DNA of 64,000 nt from JACVRW01 sp963812415. GTDB taxonomy: Bacteria; Actinomycetota; Thermoleophilia; Solirubrobacterales; Thermoleophilaceae. The first letter of the stretch is position 1. Each line of letters begins with the position of its first letter. This document shows positions 7,520-15,192 of this stretch, one piece after another. The position numbers and the translations under genes are program-made. A model generated the notes under the pieces. That model had not been told where the DNA came from. It saw nothing but the letters and a program-made list of their open reading frames with translations, and did no database searches. Where the stretch lies: contig CAWEVH010000043.1 in NCBI GenBank assembly GCA_963812415.1, positions 62,001 to 126,000 on the forward strand, given 5' to 3'.

Positions 7520-9000
7520 CGCGCATAGTCGGTGGCGCGGCTCTCACGGATCACCGTGACCTTGATCTGGCCGGGATACTCGAGCTCCTTCTCCACGTCC
7601 CGGGCGATCTGGTGCGAAAGCAGCGTTGCCGCGTCGTCGTCCAGCGCGTCGGGCTGGACGATCACTCGGATCTCGCGGCCGGCATGCATCGCGTAGACCT
7701 TGTCGACGCCGTCGTGGCGGGTGGCGATCGCCTCCAGCTCGTGCAGGCGCTTGACGTACTGCTCGAGCGACTCGCCGCGCGCCCCGGGCCGGGCGCCGGA
7801 GAGCGCGTCCACGATCTGGACGATCACCGCCTCCACGGTCTGCAGCTCGACCTCGTTGTGGTGCGCCTCCATCGCGTGCGCGACCGACTCGGACTCCTTG
7901 TAGCGCCGCGCCATCTCGCCGCCCACGAGCGCGTGCGGGCCCTCGACCTCGTGCGACACCGCCTTGCCGATGTCGTGCAAGAGCGCCGCCCGGGCGGCCA
8001 CACGCGGGTCCGCGCCGAGCTCGTCGGCCAGCATGCTCGCCAGGCGCGCGCACTCGATCGAGTGGTGGAGCACGTTCTGGCCATAGCTCGTGCGGAAGCG
8101 CAGCTTGCCGAGCACCTTCACGAGCTCGGGATGGAGCTGACCGACGTTCGCCTCGAACACGGCCTGCTCGCCCAGCTGGACGATGTGCTGGTCGATGTCG
8201 GACTTGGCCTGGTGGTAGGCCTCCTCGATCCGCGCTGGATGGATGCGCCCGTCCTGCAGCAGCTTCTCGAGCGTGAGCCGGGCGATCTCGCGCCGCACAC
8301 CGTCGAAGCCCGAGAGCAGCACCGCGCCCGGCGTGTCGTCGATGATGAAGTCGATCCCGGTGAGCGTCTCGAGCGCGCGGATGTTGCGCCCCTCGCGACC
8401 GATGATGCGGCCCTTCAGCTCGTCCGACTTGAGCTCGACGACCGACACCGTGGTCTCCACGGCGTGGCTCGAGGCAACGCGCTGCATCACCGCCGCCAGG
8501 ATGCTCCGGGCGCGGCGGTCGGCGTCGTGGCGGGTCTCCTCCTCGACCTGGCGGACGAGCCGCGCGCTCTCGTGGCGCAGCTCGTCCTCGAGCTCGTGCA
8601 TGAGGATCTGCTTGGCCTGGCCCGCGCTCAGGCCCGCCACGCGCTCCAGCTCGCGGATCTGGCGGGTCTTCGCATCCTTCAGCTCCTCGCGCACCTGATC
8701 GAGGTTGCGGCGCCGGTCCTCGAGCGAGCGCTCACGCTCCGAGAGCTGTTGCGACTGCCCCTCGAGCGCGCTCTCGCGCGCGTGCATGCGCTCCTCCTGC
8801 CGGGCGATCTCGGTGCGTCGCGCGACGAGCTCCTCCTCCAGCCCGTCGCGGGCTGCCCCGGGCACCGCGTCGGCCCCGGCGCCCCGCTCGGGCGCCACCG
8901 CCGCCCCCGCTCCGGCCTGCACGGCACGCGGGCGCCCGGACAGCAGCACGACCGCCACCGCAACAGCTGCCGCGACCAGCGCCGCCAACACGATCTCCAT
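7516..9000 (-). CDS. rny: Ribonuclease Y
   Basis: Membrane-anchored endoribonuclease that starts mRNA decay. From ATG 9000 (preceded by a GAGGAG ribosome site) the 494-residue protein has an N-terminal membrane helix (MEIVLAALVAAAVAVAVVLL), a long Glu/Arg coiled coil to about residue 170, a KH domain with IGREGRNIRALE, and an HD domain with LLHDIGKAVSHE and AMEAHHNEVE supplying metal ligands. Length is close to the usual 510-520. The upstream leader contains two strong hairpins. Together with rnj and pnp, the window holds three of the main RNA decay enzymes. Confidence 0.95.
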   Translation of the reverse strand: MEIVLAALVAAAVAVAVVLLSGRPRAVQAGAGAAVAPERGAGADAVPGAARDGLEEELVARRTEIARQEERMHARESALEGQSQQLSERERSLEDRRRNLDQVREELKDAKTRQIRELERVAGLSAGQAKQILMHELEDELRHESARLVRQVEEETRHDADRRARSILAAVMQRVASSHAVETTVSVVELKSDELKGRIIGREGRNIRALETLTGIDFIIDDTPGAVLLSGFDGVRREIARLTLEKLLQDGRIHPARIEEAYHQAKSDIDQHIVQLGEQAVFEANVGQLHPELVKVLGKLRFRTSYGQNVLHHSIECARLASMLADELGADPRVAARAALLHDIGKAVSHEVEGPHALVGGEMARRYKESESVAHAMEAHHNEVELQTVEAVIVQIVDALSGARPGARGESLEQYVKRLHELEAIATRHDGVDKVYAMHAGREIRVIVQPDALDDDAATLLSHQIARDVEKELEYPGQIKVTVIRESRATDYAR

Positions 9001-9318
9001 TTCGGGTGTCTCCTCGTTCCGGCGCGGAGCGCCGGGCTCATGCACTGTGTGTGAGCGGTGCGGCTACGACGGCCGCGAGACACGAAGACCTCGCCTCGGA
9101 GCGGCGCGCGCTCCCGTGAGCGCGCGCGGTGCTGCCTCTATGGACCTGCCCGAGCGCTCCTCCCAGGGCGGCCGTTTGTCGCTGTTCGCATCACTTTCCG
9201 GACTGAAATTCGGGCGATTTGCTCGTCTTTTTGTCTCACGGCGGCCGAGCCGGCCGCGTTCACATCAGGGTAACTCTCGGGGCAAGCACTCGCAACCGGC
9301 GGGCGGGCCCTGGCAGGC
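9001..9318 (-). promoter_or_regulatory. rny leader/intergenic region with two strong hairpins
   Basis: A 318-base region with no convincing gene. On the rny strand it holds a perfect 10-bp stem with a 4-base loop (9104-9113 pairing with 9118-9127) and, just before the ribosome site, a perfect 7-bp stem with a 3-base loop (9019-9025 pairing with 9029-9035). Neither is followed by a T-run, so they are not simple terminators. The AT-richer stretch 9175-9240 is the most likely promoter area, but I cannot name clear -10 and -35 boxes. Confidence 0.5.
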
Positions 9319-9966
9319 CTACGCCTCGAGCCCCTGCCGCTCCAGCGCGAGCGCCACCGGCGGGTGCTCGCTCAGCCTGCGGTAGTAGGGCCCGAGCGCC
9401 CCACGTGTGCGCGCGTCGGGGTCAAGGCGGCGGCCCCAGCGGATCAGCATGTGCAGGTAGAAGTCGACCGCCGAGACGTCCGCGCCGAGCAGCGCCCGCT
9501 GGCCGGCCACCACGCTCTCGAGCCAGCCGAGCTGGCGCTCGAGCGCGACGACCGCGGCCTCGCGCACGCCCGACGCGTCCGCGCCCGTCGTGTAGCGCTC
9601 GGGATAGAGGAAGCGGAGCATGGCCTGCTGGGGCGTCGTGCTGAGAAACGCGAGCAGCTCCACGGCGCGGACCCGCTCGCGGGTGCCGGGCCTCGGCAGC
9701 AGGGCCGCATCCGGCCAGGTGTCCGCCACGTACTGGACGACGGCGGCCGCCTCCGTGACCACGACGTCGCCGTGAACGAGCGTCGGCACCACGCCCATCG
9801 GGTTCAGCCGCACGTAGTCGGGCGGATCGACAGCGTCCCCGTCGCGCTCCACGTACACAAGCTCCGGCTCGACCCCCGCGGCGAGCAACGCGCCATGCGG
9901 CGCGAGCGCGGCGCTGCCGGGCCGGTAGTAGAGCCGGATGTCGGCGTCAGGCGGCGCGGAGGTCAT
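9319..9966 (-). CDS. Glutathione S-transferase-like protein
   Basis: 215 residues from ATG 9966. The N-terminal thioredoxin fold opens IRLYYRPGSAALAPH and contains NPMGVVPTLVHGDVVVTE (the cis-Pro and the ESxAI-like site, here TEAAAV). An all-helical C-terminal domain follows with DVSAVDFYLHMLIRW. This matches bacterial GSTs with a Ser active site. The cofactor is uncertain, since most actinobacteria lack glutathione. It overlaps the 3' end of recX by 20 bases, which suggests cotranscription. Confidence 0.8.
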   Translation of the reverse strand: MTSAPPDADIRLYYRPGSAALAPHGALLAAGVEPELVYVERDGDAVDPPDYVRLNPMGVVPTLVHGDVVVTEAAAVVQYVADTWPDAALLPRPGTRERVRAVELLAFLSTTPQQAMLRFLYPERYTTGADASGVREAAVVALERQLGWLESVVAGQRALLGADVSAVDFYLHMLIRWGRRLDPDARTRGALGPYYRRLSEHPPVALALERQGLEA

Positions 9967-10459
9967 CCTCCTCGCGCCGGTGCCGCTCGTGCCGGCGGAT
10001 CGCCTCGTAGGCGAGCTCGGGCGAGTAGCCGCGCCGCACGAGCATCCGCCAGGCCCGGTCGCGCTCGCGGTCGTCCCGCGCCGGCGCCGCCAGGCGCTGC
10101 TCGAGCAGCAGCACGGCGGTCTCGAGCTCGGCGGCGGCGCTGCGGTCCCTGCTGGCCGCCTCCACCAGATCGGGCGCAATGCCGCGCCGCTGGAGCTCTC
10201 GCGCTATCCGCTCGCTCCCCCACTGCTCGAGCTCGCGCTTGTCCTCGGCGAAGCGCCGCGCGTAGCGGGCGTCGTCGAGGAAGCCCGCGTCGGTGAGCTC
10301 CTCGACCGCCTCGTCGATCGCGGCCGGCTCGACCCGCTTGCGCTCCAGAAGCGTCCGCAGCTCCGCGACCGTGCGCTCGCGGCGGCCGACCGCCTTGTAG
10401 GCGAGGTCGATGGCCCGCTCGGTCTCGGAGCGGGCGTTGTGCCGAGCCCGCCGCGGCAA
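9947..10459 (-). CDS. recX: Regulatory protein RecX
   Basis: Inhibitor and modulator of RecA filaments. The three-helix repeats are visible: ERAIDLAYKAVGRRERTVAE, then VEELTDAGFLDDARYARRF, then IARELQRRGIAPDLVE and a last repeat near AWRMLVRRGYSPELAYEAI. The TTG at 10459 gives a 170-residue protein beginning LPRRARHNARSE and sits three bases after the natural recA stop (10463-10461). The literal recA frame, shifted by one base, would read through this gene. Confidence 0.85.
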   Translation of the reverse strand: MPRRARHNARSETERAIDLAYKAVGRRERTVAELRTLLERKRVEPAAIDEAVEELTDAGFLDDARYARRFAEDKRELEQWGSERIARELQRRGIAPDLVEAASRDRSAAAELETAVLLLEQRLAAPARDDRERDRAWRMLVRRGYSPELAYEAIRRHERHRREEDDLRAA

Positions 10460-10460
10460 G

Positions 10461-12684
10461 CTACGCCGCCTTCTCCTGTGCAGCCTCGGCCGCGCTCCTG
10501 AGCGGCCGGTCCGGACGCGGCCTCGCCCTCGCCCTCGCCCGGCGCCGCGACCGCCGCCAGCGGCGCCCCGGCCGGCTCCACCCCGAGCAGCTCGTAGATC
10601 TTGCGCTCGATCTCGCCCGTGATGGCCGGGTTCTCGCGCAGGTAGCCCTTCACGTTGTTGCGTCCCTGTCCGAGCCGCTCGTCCCCGTAGGAGAAGAACG
10701 AGCCCGACTTCTGCACGATGCCGTGCTCGATCCCGAGGTCGAGGATGCAACCCTCGCTCGAGATGCCCTCGCCGTACTCGATGTCGAACTCGGCCTGGCG
10801 GAACGGCGCCGCGACCTTGTTCTTGACGACCTTGACGCGCACCCGGTTGCCGATCGCCTCGGTGCCCTCCTTGAGCGTCTCGATGCGGCGGATGTCGAGC
10901 CGCTGCGAGGAGTAGAACTTGAGCGCGCGGCCGCCGGGCTGGGTCTCGGGGGAGTTGTGCACTACGACGTGATCGACCAAGTATGTGTGGTTGCCCTCCA
11001 CTTGGAGGTCGTAGCGTCGCCTCCTTGACGGACGGTCGTGCCGGGCAGGGGTCGGCGGCTTGCGGTACTTGCGCAGCACCTTCATCCCGACGGGCCTCAG
11101 GGTGCGTCGCTGCTCAAGCTCGGTTCTGTAGTCCGTCGAGTTCGCGGGCTCCCAGTCGAACTTTCCGCGGAGATCGGGATGCAGCTTGTAATCCATCGAA
11201 GGATGCACGTACGGGGCGATCCGCTCCTGGAAACAGCGTGTTCGGTCGCCACTGAACAGAAGGTTGTTCCCGCTGAGGGTGGGGCGGCCCATCCCAAGCT
11301 CCTCGCAGCGGTCTGCCACTCGCTCCCTGTCTTGCCTCGACAGGCCCGCGACGCAGATGGTCGCCTTGCCGTGGCCCCAGCGCTTGTAGTTGCCGCCGAA
11401 GGTCCCGTCGTCGCAGTACCAGGCAGCAAAGGCGCGCTCATCGAGTTGTGAGAGCAGCTCGGCGCTCACCGTCTTGCGACCGTCTGTCGCGTATACCGCC
11501 TCGCGCAGCGTCGCGAGTTGACGCATTGGGATGGTGTCGAACCCGATCCCGTTGCCCGTGCGCCCGATCCGGTGTGCGAACGGCGCCAGCATCGCCTGCT
11601 TCCACTCGCAGTACTCCCGCTGTCGTTCTCCATGCCCCACGCGGAATGACGCGTTGTAGGTGGAGGCGTAGCGCAGCGAACCGTCGCCGAGCAAGCTGCC
11701 GACAATCAGCTTCATCTGATCCTCTTCGAGCGCATACTGCTTGACTGCGACGAGCACCTCGTCGCCCTCGTCGATCTCCCACGCCTGACGCTCGCCTTCG
11801 GGAGTGAAGATCACGTGGTTGGGCGTGCAGGCGAACTTCCGCTTGCCCGATCCCCCGCCCGCCTCGACTTCGAACTGCAGCCAGTCATCCGTCTCGCCGT
11901 TGTCGTACCAGTCGACGACGCGGCGCGGCGAGATCTCTCCGGTCTGGGGATCCATCGACATGACCTCGACCGGCTTGCGCTGGTTGACGATCTTGCCGAT
12001 CTTCTCCGTGCTGCCGTCTGCGAGTACCACGCGTGCGTCGTAGTGAAAGCAGCCGAACATCACGCCCACCTTCTCGCGGATCTGGTTGGTGAACACGCAG
12101 AGGGTGTTCGCGCGGTTGAGGTTGCCGGCGAGCTTGCGCATCGCCTGGGACATCATGCGGGCTTGGAGCCCGACCGTCTGATCGCCCATCTGGCCCTCGA
12201 GCTCGGACTTGGGCGTGAGCGCCGCCACCGAGTCGATCGCCACGATGTCGACGGCTCCCGAGCGGATCAAGAGGTCGGCGATCTCGAGCGCCTGCTCGCC
12301 GTGGTCGGGCTGGGAGACCAGCAGCTCGTCGATGTCCACGCCGATGCGCTTGGCGTAGGCGGGGTCCATCGCGTGCTCGGCGTCGATGAACGCGCAGATG
12401 CCGCCCAACTGCTGGGCGTTGGCGAGCACGTGGTAGAGCAGCGTGGTCTTGCCCGACGACTCCGGCCCGAAGATCTCGACGATCCGGCCGCGCGGCAGCC
12501 CGCCGACGCCGAGCGCGAGGTCGAGCGACAGCGCCCCTGTCGGGACGGCCTGCACCCGCACCTGGGCGGCGTCGTCCCCCATCCTCATGATCGAGCCCTG
12601 CCCGAACTGCCGCTCGATCTGGGTGAGCGCTCCCTTCAGCGCCGCCTCACGTGCCTGGGCGGCCTTCTGCTGCTCCTTGTCCAT
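10461..12684 (-). CDS. recA: Recombinase A, interrupted by an intein
   Basis: DNA strand-exchange ATPase and LexA coprotease. Walker A is GPESSGKT (about 73-80). The N-terminal extein stops at GVMFG (residue 211), a 366-residue intein follows, and the C-terminal extein resumes at SPETQPGGRALKFYSS. In the sequence given the frame shifts by one base near 10480-10510: the literal frame runs on to 10204 through recX, whereas the neighbouring frame ends in the RecA-like tail AAEAAQEKAA and TAG at 10461. I give the corrected end. recX follows at once. A near-consensus SOS box lies about 50 bases upstream of ATG 12684, which has an AGAGGAG ribosome site. Confidence 0.93.
10954..12051 (-). other. RecA intein with LAGLIDADG homing endonuclease
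   Basis: A 366-residue protein-splicing element inside recA. Splicing residues are intact: Cys1 (CFHYDARVVL), block B TPNHV, block F GNHTYLVDHVVVHN ending in the His-Asn pair, and Ser at +1 of the C-extein. The middle holds a LAGLIDADG endonuclease with both acidic motifs (LIVGSLLGDG and AFAAWYCDDGTF), so homing may still be active. Insertion is between MFG and SPET; from memory this is the site used by the Mycobacterium leprae RecA intein. Base composition is a little less GC-rich than the exteins, consistent with acquisition. Confidence 0.93.
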
Positions 12685-12735
12685 ACGTCATGTCTCCTCT
12701 GAAAGCTCTTGGATCCACAACGTAGGAGTCGGCCC

Positions 12736-12747
12736 GGACAGATGTTC
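12736..12747 (-). promoter_or_regulatory. Candidate LexA (SOS) box of recA
   Basis: GAACATCTGTCC on the recA strand, one base off the actinobacterial/Bacillus-type box GAAC-N4-GTTC, located about 52 bases before the recA start. LexA control of recA is known in these groups; this site is inferred from sequence only. Confidence 0.5.
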
Positions 12748-12768
12748 GCCCCGCGGCCGGGGCCCCGG

Positions 12769-13311
12769 CTACCGAGAGCGCCGCGCCCGCCGCCCCGCCA
12801 GCATCATCCGCACCAGGTAGATCGGCGTGGGCGGCACCCAGCCGAGCTGCTTCGCGGTGCCGAGGTCGTCGCGGTTGGCCCAGTGCTCGATCACCTGCCC
12901 GTCCAGCACGCGCATCCAGTGCGTCTGCGTGGTGGCGAAGCGCTTGCCGGTGGGTGGGAAAGCCTCGTCGACCGAGCCGTCGGGCTTGTAGGCGACGAAC
13001 GGCCGCACATGCCGGCCCGACATCGTGCAATGGAAGGCGATCAGCTCGTCCTGAGCGATGACCTCGTGGATCTCCCAGCGCAGGTCGGCGAAGGCATCCC
13101 TGAGCCAGAGCGCGGTGGCATGGGCGGTCGCGGGCCCGCGCCCGCGCGCCTCGGGCGGCTCGTCGCGCTGCTCGTGGTTGTAGAAGTCGGGGTGGCAGAT
13201 CGCGTCGAAGTCGGCGCGCGATCCGGCCTCCATCGCGTCCAGGGTGCGTCGTGCGATTGCCGTGGCGTCCAGGGTCGTGGGGTGCTGAGCGGTCTCGGTC
13301 ACCCGCGGCAC
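12769..13311 (-). CDS. SnoaL-like / ester cyclase family protein
   Basis: 180 residues with the NTF2-like fold of SnoaL-type proteins: an N-terminal helix pair (TLDAMEAGSRADFDAICHPDFYNHE), the WEIHEVIAQDELIAFHCTMSG strand block, and HWMRVLDGQVIEHWANRDDLGTAKQLGW at the end. Members include polyketide cyclases and many proteins of unknown role, so the substrate cannot be named. It lies upstream of recA on the same strand, 84 bases away, with the SOS box in between, so it is probably a separate unit. Confidence 0.75.
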   Translation of the reverse strand: MPRVTETAQHPTTLDATAIARRTLDAMEAGSRADFDAICHPDFYNHEQRDEPPEARGRGPATAHATALWLRDAFADLRWEIHEVIAQDELIAFHCTMSGRHVRPFVAYKPDGSVDEAFPPTGKRFATTQTHWMRVLDGQVIEHWANRDDLGTAKQLGWVPPTPIYLVRMMLAGRRARRSR

Positions 13312-13352
13312 GGTAGGGCGCGGTCCGCCCCCACTCCGTGAGCTTGCTCACA

Positions 13353-13775
13353 TCAGTCCGGCAGCACCACCGAGCCGTCGTCGCGCAGCTCCCAGCGCGG
13401 GTTGTGCGCCACCTCCCAGGGATGGCCGTCCGGGTCGGCGAAGGCGCCCGAGTAGCCGCCCCAGAAGGTCTCCCCCGGCTCGTGCGTGATCATCGCCCCG
13501 GCGGCCCTGGCCTCCTCGATCAGCGCGTCGACCTCGGCCGGCGAGCGGACGTTGTGGGCGAGCGTGACACCTCCCCAGCCGCCGGCGTCAGGAACACCGC
13601 TGTCATCGGCGAGGGACGCACGGTCCCAGAGCGCGAGCACCGCACCGCCCGTTTGGAAGAAGACGACGTCGGCGCCCGGCTCCGCGCCCGTCGTCCACCC
13701 CAGGGCCTCGTAGAAGGTGCGCGCCCGCTCGAGGTCGCGCACACCGAGCGTCACCAGGCTGATCCGCTGTTCCAT
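13353..13775 (-). CDS. VOC / glyoxalase-bleomycin resistance family protein
   Basis: 140 residues from ATG 13775: ISLVTLGVRDLERARTFYEA, a first beta-alpha-beta-beta-beta module, then NVRSPAEVDALIEEARAAGA and GYSGAFADPDGHPWEVAHNP, the second module. This is the vicinal-oxygen-chelate fold. Function in the family ranges from lyases to drug-binding proteins and cannot be fixed here. The upstream side (13776-13838) is non-coding and leads into the palindromic element. Confidence 0.8.
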   Translation of the reverse strand: MEQRISLVTLGVRDLERARTFYEALGWTTGAEPGADVVFFQTGGAVLALWDRASLADDSGVPDAGGWGGVTLAHNVRSPAEVDALIEEARAAGAMITHEPGETFWGGYSGAFADPDGHPWEVAHNPRWELRDDGSVVLPD

Positions 13776-13838
13776 GGCCCGCACGCTACGCCACGAGTCG
13801 CGACATGTGTGATCGCTGAGAGGCGCCCAGCCGCGCCG

Positions 13839-14065
13839 CCCTCTCGCATCTTGTTGAGTAGTCCATGCGCCGGGTGTTGTCCGGCGGGCCCGGGGCTGGG
13901 TGGGGTCAGCGTCCGGGCGCTCCGGTCGGCAGGGGCAGCCGTCCTGACTTTGGTGGCTCCTGGCGTACAAAGTCAGGACGCCAGGCCGGGAGGGGCCGTC
14001 GGGCGCATCCTCACCCAGCCCAGATCCGATCAAAGCCCCAGGTCGCCCAACAAGATGCGAGAGGG
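13839..14065. repeat. 227-bp palindromic element with 18-bp perfect terminal inverted repeats
   Basis: The ends are perfect 18-bp inverted repeats (13839-13856 and 14048-14065). Nested inside are a 13-bp pair with one G-T (13893-13905 with 14009-14021) and a perfect 11-bp pair (13941-13951 with 13969-13979) around a 17-base loop. The whole element can fold into one long imperfect hairpin. It fills the gap between a VOC gene and a GNAT gene (13776-14079) and has no credible reading frame. No target duplication is obvious. It could be a MITE/REP-like repeat or a structured RNA; I cannot decide from one copy. Confidence 0.75.
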
Positions 14066-14079
14066 GCCCGACGCCTAGC

Positions 14080-14631
14080 TCAACGGTCGACGTCGAGCCG
14101 GGAGAACACCACGAGGTCCTCGCGCACGCCGTGCCGGTAGCGGTAGCTCCGCAGCAGGCCCTCGCGCGTGAACCCGGCGCGCTCGGCCACGCGCTGCGAC
14201 CCGGCGTTCGCCGGGTTGGCCATCAGCTCGATCCGCTCGATGCCGAGCTCGCGCAGCGCCCAGTCCGAGAGCAGGCGAACGGCTCGCGCCGCGACCCCGC
14301 GTCCGCGCGCCTCGCGGGCGACCCAGTAGCCGATCTCGGCGCGGCGCTGCTCCCAGGCGAACTCGGTCAGGCCAACCGCGCCGAGCAGATCGCCGCCGCC
14401 CGCGGCCACGATCGCCAGGTCGAGCGCGCGCCCCGCGGCCAGCGCCCCCGGACCGGCGGCGACGAACTGGGCCGCGTCGCGCTCGGAGTAGGGCGAGGGC
14501 ACCACCGTCCAGCGCGGGATCTCGGGGTCCTGGCAGGCGGCGGTGAGCGCGGGGACGTCCGCGTCGCGCCAGGGCCGCAGGAGGACGGCCTCGTCGCTCA
14601 GATCCGGCGCGGGGGGCACGAGCGCCGGCAC
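14080..14631 (-). CDS. GNAT-family N-acetyltransferase (RimJ/RimL type)
   Basis: 183 residues. LRPWRDADVPALTAACQDPE opens the RimJ-like fold, AEIGYWVAREARGRGVAARAV is the acetyl-CoA-binding motif A (R/Q-x-x-G-x-G/A), and IELMANPANAGSQRVAERAG is the following strand-helix. The usual targets are ribosomal protein N-termini or small amines, but the substrate is unknown. The start is 4 bases from the stop of thpR, so it is cotranscribed with thpR and cinA. Confidence 0.83.
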   Translation of the reverse strand: MPALVPPAPDLSDEAVLLRPWRDADVPALTAACQDPEIPRWTVVPSPYSERDAAQFVAAGPGALAAGRALDLAIVAAGGGDLLGAVGLTEFAWEQRRAEIGYWVAREARGRGVAARAVRLLSDWALRELGIERIELMANPANAGSQRVAERAGFTREGLLRSYRYRHGVREDLVVFSRLDVDR

Positions 14632-14635
14632 GATC

Positions 14636-15175
14636 TCAGAGCTCTCGCCGCGCCAGCGGCTCGTAGAGCGCCCCCTGCGGCCGCAGCGTGGAGCGGTAGA
14701 GCGTGAGCGCCTCGGCGTCGAACGGCGTGTCCGGCGGCGGCGGGCCCTCCAGGGCCGGCACCCGGCGCTCTCCCCGCTTCACGCGCGCGAGCGTGATGTG
14801 GGGCCAGAACGGCCGTTTCTCCGGCCGGTAGAAGCGGGCCGCCTCGAGCGCGCGCGAAACGCCGTCCTGCAGCTCGCTCGCCCGGCCGTCGTCGTCGCCC
14901 AGCTCGAGCGCGAACAGGCGTGGGTTACGCGGGGGCAGTGGGCGCAGCTCGGCGGGGGTGAGCCGCGGCGAGGGCCGGACCTGCGCACCCGCTCCGAACG
15001 TCGCCTCGGCGATCGCCTCGGCCGCGGACTCGTCCTGCCAGCCGAGGAAGACGAGCGTCACGTGGAGCGCCTCGGGCCTCACGGGCCTCAGATCGCGGCG
15101 TCCGTCGAGGAGGCCATCGCGCCACCCCGCCAGCGCGTCGCGCGCCGGCCGGGGCAGGTCGAGCGCGACGAACAT
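14636..15175 (-). CDS. thpR: RNA 2',3'-cyclic phosphodiesterase ThpR (LigT family)
   Basis: 179 residues with the two HxT motifs of 2H phosphoesterases: HVTLVF (residues about 40-45) and HITLAR (about 120-125). The start MFVALDLPRPARDAL is typical. It opens RNA 2',3'-cyclic phosphates. Located 17 bases after cinA on the same strand. Confidence 0.9.
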   Translation of the reverse strand: MFVALDLPRPARDALAGWRDGLLDGRRDLRPVRPEALHVTLVFLGWQDESAAEAIAEATFGAGAQVRPSPRLTPAELRPLPPRNPRLFALELGDDDGRASELQDGVSRALEAARFYRPEKRPFWPHITLARVKRGERRVPALEGPPPPDTPFDAEALTLYRSTLRPQGALYEPLARREL

Positions 15176-15192
15176 CCGCGCGCGGGGACCGC

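Noticed and set aside
13839..14065. 6S RNA, SRP RNA or RNase P RNA
   Set aside because: None of the conserved signatures of these RNAs that I know are visible. The perfect terminal repeats fit a repeat element better.
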